35,710 nucleotides of DNA from Anaerolineae bacterium (GTDB taxonomy: Bacteria; Chloroflexota; Anaerolineae; JAAYZQ01), in assembly GCA_016926595.1 (NCBI GenBank), contig JAFGOG010000590.1, positions 1 to 35,710 of the forward strand. Direction: 5' to 3'. Of this stretch, positions 30,908 through 35,710 are shown piece after piece. Both the position numbers and the translations under genes were made by a program. The notes under the pieces were generated by a model, which searched no databases, had not been told where the DNA came from, and was given only the letters and a program-made list of their open reading frames with translations. The stretch's first letter is position 1, and each line of letters begins with the position of its first letter.

Positions 30908-32547
30908 GGCTGCGCCTCCTCCGCCAGGTCGCGCGTCTGGGGCAGGGCGTAGGCCTGCGGGTGCAGGTAGGTGCCCCGTTCCGCAAGCGGCTTGTCCTGC
31001 TCGACCACGATGCGGTTAGCCTCAGCATAGGGGTCGTGGCGGACGCCGGTCACCTGCCAGGAGACGGTGACCTCAGGCTTGTCGGTCTGGATGACGAACC
31101 GGTTGTTCTCGATCTCTTGGGCGATGATCGCCTGGGCGAACGTCCCGATCACCGTGAGCTGGTAGCAATAGTCCTTGTTCAACGCCTCGAAATAGTCCGG
31201 CAGCGTCACCGTGGCGAAACCGTCTTTATCCGTCATGACGTTGCCATTGTAGATGTTCATCATATCCGGCGACTCGACGAAGGAGTGGGAGAGAGTCTTG
31301 TTCTCCGGGTCGAGGGGATGGTCGATCTGGAAGGCGCCGCCGCCCTTGGTAAGGTTGCCGGTAACGGTCACATCGCCGTTGAAATAGCCGGCGTCGGCGC
31401 TGGCCGAGGCCACGTAGACGCCAGCCTGGTCGGCGTGCCCGACGTAGAGCCCATGCCCCGCCGCGCCCTCGACCTCCAGGCCGTTGTTGAGAGCTGAGAC
31501 GGTGCGCGTAGTGGGGCTGCCGGCGCTGTACACGTGCACGCCGTCGCCGGTCGCATCGCCCACGTACACGCCGTCGTTGCCCGCCGAGCTGACGAACACG
31601 CCGTACCGGTCGGCCCGCCCGATAAAGATGCCGTGGCCCTGGGCGCCCTCGATCTCCAGACCGTTCGCTTGAGTCGAGGTGTCGCGCCTGCTGGGATTTC
31701 CCGCCGAGCGCACATAGATGCCGTCGTCGCCGGCTGAAAAGACGCGCAGACCATCGCCGGCCGCGTGGCTGTTGCTCAGCACCAGCGCCGCATTGTCCGG
31801 GGCGCCGAACGAACCGTCGATCTTGAGCGGGTTGTCGGCGCCCGTCCAGGTCTGCCCCAGGTGGTGGTGGTCAGAGCGGGCGACGTCGTTGCTGGCGCCG
31901 CTGCCCGCGAAACTCACCTCGAACTGGTTGCCGTTGAGGATCAGCCCCGGTCCGGCAGAATGGCTCGGGCCGCTATCGCAGTCCCAGGCCAAACCGTCCC
32001 ACCTGGCCACCTGTCCCTCGGTGCAGGTCAGCATACCGAGCGTATCGGCGTCGTCGCCATCGGCAAAGCCGGCCGGGACGCCGGCCAGCCCGCTCCATGG
32101 CACCTTGGCCGCATAGAGCGCGTAGGGCGCGGCGGTGAGCGCCTGGCGCGGGCTAAGGGGGATGTAGCTGGCGGTGCTGCTGCCGGGGCGCACCGCCGCC
32201 TCCAGGTAGCGGGCCTGGCCGTCAAAGGCCACCGCCCCAAAGTCCAGGCTCACCACGAACATGCCATCGGCAATGGTCACGTTCTCTATGCTCACCGCGT
32301 TGCCGACCTGCGCCCCGCCGCTGCCGGCGTCGTACAGGGTGAACAGCAGATCGTAGCTGCCGTTTGCCGGACTGCCGCCGTCCTCCAGGTGTCCCTGGTA
32401 GGTAAACTCTGTGCCCAACGCGGCCTGCAACGCCGTCTGCGGCGCGGGGCCTTGGGCCCCCACGCTGCCGGCCATCGCCGCCAGCGCCACGCACAATACC
32501 ACACAGCCGAACAGGCGCGATTGTTTAACGATCCGAAACCTTGTCAT
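30904..32547 (-). CDS. Secreted repeat protein, fibre-like
   Basis: From the ATG at 32547 (AAAGGAGA upstream) the protein has 547 residues; earlier frame is not coding. A signal peptide ('CVVLCVALAAMAGSVGAQG') comes first. A head domain ('FTYQGHLEDGGSPANGSYDL') follows. Repeats in the middle share the pattern 'GDGVHVYSAGSPTTR', 'NGLEVEGAAGHGLYVG' and 'GVYVASASADAGYF', typical of right-handed beta-helix or tail-fibre-like segments. A C-terminal domain follows ('LSHSFVESPDMMNIYNGNV'). Similar head and C-terminal modules occur in secreted proteins of several environmental phyla. The ligand is not known. A promoter at 32720-32748 and a hairpin in the leader precede it. Confidence 0.85.
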   Translation of the reverse strand: MTRFRIVKQSRLFGCVVLCVALAAMAGSVGAQGPAPQTALQAALGTEFTYQGHLEDGGSPANGSYDLLFTLYDAGSGGAQVGNAVSIENVTIADGMFVVSLDFGAVAFDGQARYLEAAVRPGSSTASYIPLSPRQALTAAPYALYAAKVPWSGLAGVPAGFADGDDADTLGMLTCTEGQVARWDGLAWDCDSGPSHSAGPGLILNGNQFEVSFAGSGASNDVARSDHHHLGQTWTGADNPLKIDGSFGAPDNAALVLSNSHAAGDGLRVFSAGDDGIYVRSAGNPSRRDTSTQANGLEIEGAQGHGIFIGRADRYGVFVSSAGNDGVYVGDATGDGVHVYSAGSPTTRTVSALNNGLEVEGAAGHGLYVGHADQAGVYVASASADAGYFNGDVTVTGNLTKGGGAFQIDHPLDPENKTLSHSFVESPDMMNIYNGNVMTDKDGFATVTLPDYFEALNKDYCYQLTVIGTFAQAIIAQEIENNRFVIQTDKPEVTVSWQVTGVRHDPYAEANRIVVEQDKPLAERGTYLHPQAYALPQTRDLAEEAQP

Positions 32548-32921
32548 GTTGCTCTCCTTTCGCTGAATTGAACATGGGATGAGACAGCCGCTCACCAGGC
32601 TGAGTCACTTACGGCCCGGCCGAGTCCCCCCGGCCCGGGATAGGCTGTTTGGTCAGGATGCGTATCCTTCCCAACGATATGATGGGTGCACGAAGGTGAC
32701 TGTGCACCGATACGCTTCTATGATACCACGAAAACGGGGCGAGTTCAATAGCCCATTGGTCACAGTGTTGCTGGACGCGCCACGTCTTTCGGGCGTCATC
32801 ACAGATGCGGAGCGTCCGGTGGGCGAGTGGCACGCCCAGGGACGCAAAGCATCTGGCGCATGCAATGAGTGCGCGACCGTTATGGTGGGGATTGTCGTAG
32901 CGAGAGAAAATACAAAACAGC
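32548..32921. other. Intergenic region with promoter and hairpin, no gene
   Basis: This ~370-nt stretch holds the fibre-protein promoter and a palindrome, GGTGCAC-n10-GTGCACC (32685-32708), just downstream of the predicted transcription start. The palindrome could be an operator or a leader hairpin. The open frames across it lack start sites and coding bias. Confidence 0.6.
32720..32748 (-). promoter_or_regulatory. Promoter of the fibre-like protein operon
   Basis: Minus strand: -35 TTGAAC, 17-nt spacer, -10 TATCAT. It predicts a leader of about 165 nt containing the GGTGCAC palindrome. Confidence 0.7.
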
Positions 32922-33311
32922 CTAGTGGTGTTCGGCCGCCTCGGCTGCGTCGGCTTCGGCTTTTGTCTTGTGTACCGTTCCATCTGGATGGTTAGGTGGC
33001 GTATAGATCGTGTACAGCTTGAGCGGTTTGCTGGGAGAGACATTGATCACGTTGTGCTCGATGCCGGCCGGCACGACCACCGCATCGCCGGCCCGGGCCA
33101 GATGCTCTTCGGACCCTTTGAAGATGAACCTGGCTTTCCCCTCCTCGATCCGGAAGAATTGATCGACGTGTTCGTGCACCTCGTCGCCGATCTCTTCCTT
33201 TGGCTGCAAACACATCACCACGAGCTGCATGTGCTTGCCTGTGAACACCACTTGGCGAAAGAAGGTGTTCTCTTCGGTGATTTTTTCAATAGGTCCTACA
33301 TAGCCAATCAT
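32922..33311 (-). CDS. Cupin-domain protein
   Basis: From the ATG at 33311 (AGGAGG 6 nt upstream) the protein has 129 residues. It is a single small beta-barrel cupin: motif 1 'EIGDEVHEHVDQFFRIEEGK' carries the metal-binding His, His and Glu, and motif 2 'GDAVVVPAGIEHNVIN' the last His. The C-terminal tail is charged ('HKTKAEADAAEAAEHH'). Small cupins bind metal and act as isomerases, dioxygenases or sensors; the activity here is unknown. It has its own promoter (33424-33452) and a leader of about 100 nt with a hairpin (33353-33370). The frame upstream of 33311 is leader. Confidence 0.88.
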   Translation of the reverse strand: MIGYVGPIEKITEENTFFRQVVFTGKHMQLVVMCLQPKEEIGDEVHEHVDQFFRIEEGKARFIFKGSEEHLARAGDAVVVPAGIEHNVINVSPSKPLKLYTIYTPPNHPDGTVHKTKAEADAAEAAEHH

Positions 33312-33352
33312 GTTTTGCCTCCTGGTTTGCTGATCCTGGATCCGGTAGTTGA

Positions 33353-33370
33353 GCGAGCGTCCCCGCTCGC
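33353..33370. other. Hairpin in the cupin leader
   Basis: GCGAGCG-TCCC-CGCTCGC, a perfect 7-bp stem, lies about 45 nt before the cupin ATG. It may be a regulatory hairpin or another short dispersed palindrome. Confidence 0.5.
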
Positions 33371-33423
33371 ATCTGAAGGGAGCCAGGGGGGTGGATGCGG
33401 GATCTCTGCTCCCTGCTCCCTGG

Positions 33424-33452
33424 ATGATACAACGAACTCGTTCTCTTGTCAA
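33424..33452 (-). promoter_or_regulatory. Cupin promoter with palindromic operator
   Basis: Minus strand: -35 TTGACA (perfect), 17-nt spacer, -10 TATCAT. The spacer contains the palindrome AACGA-GT-TCGTT, well placed for a repressor. The -35 box overlaps the stop of the truncated decarboxylase gene upstream. Confidence 0.75.
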
Positions 33453-33770
33453 TCCGACGGGTAGCGCCAGATCAGCTCGCGCAGGCGCTCGTAGAAAGTG
33501 CGGTAGTCATCCCACGAGACCTCGTTGGTCACGCCGTGGTCCAGGCTGGGGATGGTGCGTCCTTGTTCCAGCATAGCCGGAACCGCCTCCAGCGCCCGGT
33601 CGATGGCCTCGCGCCCGCCGGCCAGCGCGCTTTTGTCGATCCCACCAATGATGCCGATCGTCGGGAACTGGCGGCGCACCTCGCGCATGTCCAGGCCAAA
33701 CTGGCTCTCCCACGGCGGGATGGTATCCACGCCGCCGACGACCCACAGCGGGGTGATTTGATGGGGCTGC
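33449..33770 (-). pseudogene. Uroporphyrinogen decarboxylase-family C-terminal fragment
   Basis: The last ~105 residues of the frame ('WVVGGVDTIPPWESQFGLDM', 'EVRRQFPTIGIIGGIDKSAL', 'EQGRTIPSLDHGVTNEVSWD') match the C-terminal part of URO-D-like proteins (HemE/MtaA type), including the GGIDK and PS-DH segments. About two-thirds of a normal ~350-residue protein, including the N-terminal barrel, is missing. The upstream piece of the open frame (33771-33853) is unrelated sequence, so it is a 5'-truncated remnant. Confidence 0.75.
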
Positions 33771-33803
33771 GTGGCTCCGATCAGGAATGAGCGCGGGAAC
33801 GCT

Positions 33804-33899
33804 CTATGCCGCTTCCTTTTGCGGCAGCAGGAAATAGCCAAAGCCGATCGCAAAGAACAGGTAGATGACCACGGCGAGCCATCCCAGCGGGCCCAACAC
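33804..33899 (-). pseudogene. Membrane-protein C-terminal remnant
   Basis: On the minus strand a short frame reads 'LGPLGWLAVVIYLFFAIGFG' and then 'YFLLPQKEAA' and TAG. It looks like the last transmembrane helix and tail of a transporter or other integral membrane protein. A stop codon just upstream (TAA) cuts it off. It lies next to the decarboxylase fragment, so this stretch holds two gene relics. The family cannot be named. Confidence 0.45.
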
Positions 33900-33990
33900 G
33901 GACCATTAACGTCTGGAATTTCATCGTTAGCCTACTTTCAGGCTTGGAAAATGGTCTGCTGAAAAACAAACGATCAAGCGTATCCCGCGC

Positions 33991-35418
33991 TCACTGTCTG
34001 ATGTCACTCCCACGTTTAACCGCCGCAACGGGATGTTGGGCCAAGATCAGCGGCAAATAGAACGCGATGGTGTCTCGCCACTGCCGGACATAGATCTCAC
34101 CGTCCCCACCGCTGCTGTCCCCCCAGGCGACATACGCCGCGCCATCCGGCGCAACCGCGATCGACGGGCTGCTGGCGCTGCCGGTCGCGCTGACGCCACC
34201 GCCGGTCGCCGCCCCCTCGCCGACCTCTTCCCACGCGCTGCCGGTCCAGCGGCGGACGTAAACCTCGCGCTTGCCACCGTTGCTCTCGTCATGCCAGGCG
34301 ACGTAAGGTGTGCCGTCCGGGGCGATCGCGATCGACGGAGCGGAAGAGACGGCGGCGTTGTCGCTGATCCCACCATCACTCGCCGACCCGGTTCCCATCT
34401 CCTCCCAGCCTTCGTCATTCCAGCGCCGGACATAGATCTCTTCGTCGCCATCGTCATCTTTCCAGGCAACAATGGGCACGCCAGATGGCGCGCCATCAGA
34501 AGCGACGGCAATCGACGGCGCCCAGGACCGTGTGTCCGGATTGTCGCTGATCCCGCCGCCGCTGTCCGAACCGGCTCCGACCTCTTCCCAGGCGCTGCCA
34601 TTCCAGCGGCGTACATAGATCTCACTGGTGTCCGCTCCAAGGTCAAGGTTGGCCCAGACGGCATAGAGCTTGCTATCCGGCCCCGCAGCGATCGCCGGGC
34701 AGAAGGGAAAGTCAGGTCCACTCATACCCCCTGAGACCAGCGGGCCGCTGCCGACGTTTTCCCAGGCGCTGCCCGTCCAGCGCCGCACATAGACCGTGGT
34801 GCTGAGGTCATCCCAATATAACCACGCCAGATAGACGGTGCCGTTCGGCGCTATGGCCAACTGTGGATCACGCGACCCGGACATCAGGCCGCTTTCCAGA
34901 TCGGCGCTTACCGCTCCCTGGCCGACGCGCTCCCACAGCCCATCGATCCAGCGATAGACATAGACATGCTCACTGCCGTCCACGTCGCTCCAGTCCGACC
35001 AGGCGACATAGGGCACGTCCCACGGCGAAAGAGCGATGGACGGCGAGTTCGAGTCCTGCTCGTTGTCGCTGATCCCGCCGCCGCTGGCCGAGCCGGCGCC
35101 CACCTCTTCCCAGGCGCTGCCGGTCCAGCGCCGGACATAAATCTCGCCGCCGGTGCCGCTCGTTTCTCGCCAGGCCACATACAACAAACCGTTCGTGTCA
35201 AAGGCGATGGCCGGAGAAGCAGAGTGGGACTCGTTGTCGCTGATCCCACCGCCGCTGGCCGAGCCGGCGCTCACCTCCCGCCAGCCGGCGTTGGGCCTGG
35301 CGCTGCTGTCGCCCCTGGCGATCGGACACAGGCGCGGTGTGGACGGGACGACCATCGTCGCCAGCGCCACGACAACCAGGGACAGCGCACCTGGCAAGAC
35401 AACCCGGTATTTGTTCAT
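33991..35418 (-). CDS. Secreted seven-repeat propeller-like protein
   Basis: From the ATG at 35418 (AAGGAGGT upstream) the protein has 475 residues. A signal peptide ('LPGALSLVVVALATMVVPST') is followed by seven repeats of ~55-60 residues. Each has a strand pair like 'SPSIAVAPDGAAYVAWGD' followed by 'EIYVRRWTGSAWEEVGAGS' and 'SGGGISDN'. The first half-repeat at the N-terminus and the last at the C-terminus would complete one blade, as in a closed seven-bladed beta-propeller. The protein ends 'FYLPLILAQHPVAAVK...', again with the YLPL-type tail. No sialidase Asp-box or active site is evident. Function unknown; extracellular. Confidence 0.85.
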   Translation of the reverse strand: MNKYRVVLPGALSLVVVALATMVVPSTPRLCPIARGDSSARPNAGWREVSAGSASGGGISDNESHSASPAIAFDTNGLLYVAWRETSGTGGEIYVRRWTGSAWEEVGAGSASGGGISDNEQDSNSPSIALSPWDVPYVAWSDWSDVDGSEHVYVYRWIDGLWERVGQGAVSADLESGLMSGSRDPQLAIAPNGTVYLAWLYWDDLSTTVYVRRWTGSAWENVGSGPLVSGGMSGPDFPFCPAIAAGPDSKLYAVWANLDLGADTSEIYVRRWNGSAWEEVGAGSDSGGGISDNPDTRSWAPSIAVASDGAPSGVPIVAWKDDDGDEEIYVRRWNDEGWEEMGTGSASDGGISDNAAVSSAPSIAIAPDGTPYVAWHDESNGGKREVYVRRWTGSAWEEVGEGAATGGGVSATGSASSPSIAVAPDGAAYVAWGDSSGGDGEIYVRQWRDTIAFYLPLILAQHPVAAVKRGSDIRQ

Positions 35419-35710
35419 CTTGACACCTCCTTTTTGTAGCACCTTGCGCAACACCACAGAGCGGCGGTGCGCTTTTAACCCAAACCGCGCGTACCGTTCT
35501 CTTGTATGTGAAACGCAAACAGCCGATCACAATTTACTGGGATCATTTCCAGGCTCGTGATCGGCTGCTTGCAATAAACCCTCCTCGGTCAACTGGGTGC
35601 GATGAGGGCGGCGATGCGGTTATGCGGGATGGTTCATTTTCCAACAGAAATAGGGTAACACTTTTCCAGCACGTTAACAATCAAACTATCGTCTGCTCAG
35701 ACAACTGAGA
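35419..35710. other. Intergenic region upstream of the propeller-like gene
   Basis: I see no gene here. A frame starting at 35502 runs across the inverted repeat without a ribosome site and is probably chance. No convincing promoter is visible before the propeller-like gene. The composition becomes A+T-richer towards the window end. Confidence 0.5.
35515..35572. repeat. 16-bp inverted repeat, 26-nt loop
   Basis: GCAAACAGCCGATCAC (35515-35530) and GTGATCGGCTGCTTGC (35557-35572) pair at 15 of 16 positions around a 26-nt loop. The symmetry is stronger than expected by chance. It could be a hairpin of a small mobile element, a protein-binding site or a transcription terminator. Confidence 0.8.

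Noticed and set aside
32579..32995. 138-codon plus-strand frame upstream of the fibre-like gene
   Set aside because: It overlaps a promoter and palindrome on the other strand and lacks coding bias.
35502..35708. 68-codon plus-strand frame at the window end
   Set aside because: It crosses the inverted repeat, has no ribosome site and resembles no family I know.
1..35710. tRNA, rRNA, riboswitch or insertion sequence genes
   Set aside because: I saw no cloverleaf with a T-loop consensus, no rRNA segment, no riboswitch pattern and no transposase motif. A covariance-model search would be needed to be sure.

Overview
The window is GC-rich (roughly two-thirds G+C by eye) and bacterial. Several features point to Chloroflexota, probably an Anaerolineae/Caldilineae-like lineage: Pro/Thr-rich protein tails, secreted proteins ending in a tail like YLPLV, a short 'GGYDLTWWTVDDGGG' type secreted protein, DUF362/polyferredoxin/aldo-keto reductase neighbours, and many short palindromic intergenic repeats. 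This assignment is inference from gene style; there is no rRNA or other phylogenetic marker here.

Layout. (1) Positions 1-4850, plus strand: a redox cluster made of a DUF362 protein (5' end outside the window, with an in-frame hexapeptide repeat), a membrane polyferredoxin combining NapH-like and NapG-like parts, an aldo/keto reductase with a C-terminal 2x[4Fe-4S] domain, and an EamA/DMT transporter. (2) Positions 4854-6621: a class C beta-lactamase-like serine hydrolase bracketed by copies of a GTAGGGGCAAGGC-type repeat. (3) Positions 6998-19415, minus strand: a defence-island-like locus. In transcription order it has an XRE-HTH + SNF2-type helicase + DUF3883-like protein, a VapB/VapC pair with its own promoter, a DUF1156 Zn-ribbon DNA methylase, a DUF499 ATPase, a truncated GxxExxY protein, a DUF433-like regulator and a small Cys-rich membrane protein. 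The methylase/ATPase/SNF2 core recalls BREX/Pgl and DISARM, but I see no PglZ, Lon, DUF1998 or PLD gene, and a toxin-antitoxin pair sits inside the operon. (4) Positions 19458-20753: a gene fragment behind an SOS-box-like promoter, and a methyltransferase whose promoter and leader peptide duplicate those of the helicase. (5) Positions 20798-22885, plus strand: two overlapping membrane/coiled-coil proteins, the first with a ComEA-like helix-hairpin-helix.

(6) Positions 23001-26827, minus: a lipoprotein YVTN beta-propeller, a creatininase-family hydrolase and an aminoglycoside/lincosamide-type nucleotidyltransferase, read from a good sigma70-like promoter. (7) Positions 26875-29655, minus: an operon of membrane proteins led by a GNAT acetyltransferase fused to a membrane domain, preceded by a frameshifted hydrolase remnant. 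(8) Positions 29662-32748, minus: a HAD hydrolase, and an operon for a repeat-rich secreted fibre-like protein plus a small secreted protein, separated by a strong hairpin. (9) Positions 32922-35710, minus: a cupin, remnants of a uroporphyrinogen-decarboxylase-family gene and of a membrane protein, a secreted seven-repeat propeller-like protein, and a 16-bp inverted repeat.

The most interesting parts are the defence-like locus (fused HTH-helicase, nested TA pair, a 61-bp repeat element coding in frame inside the methylase, an AT-rich mosaic block over its catalytic region) and the duplicated promoter/leader that may tie the helicase and the 20.2-kb methyltransferase into one regulon.
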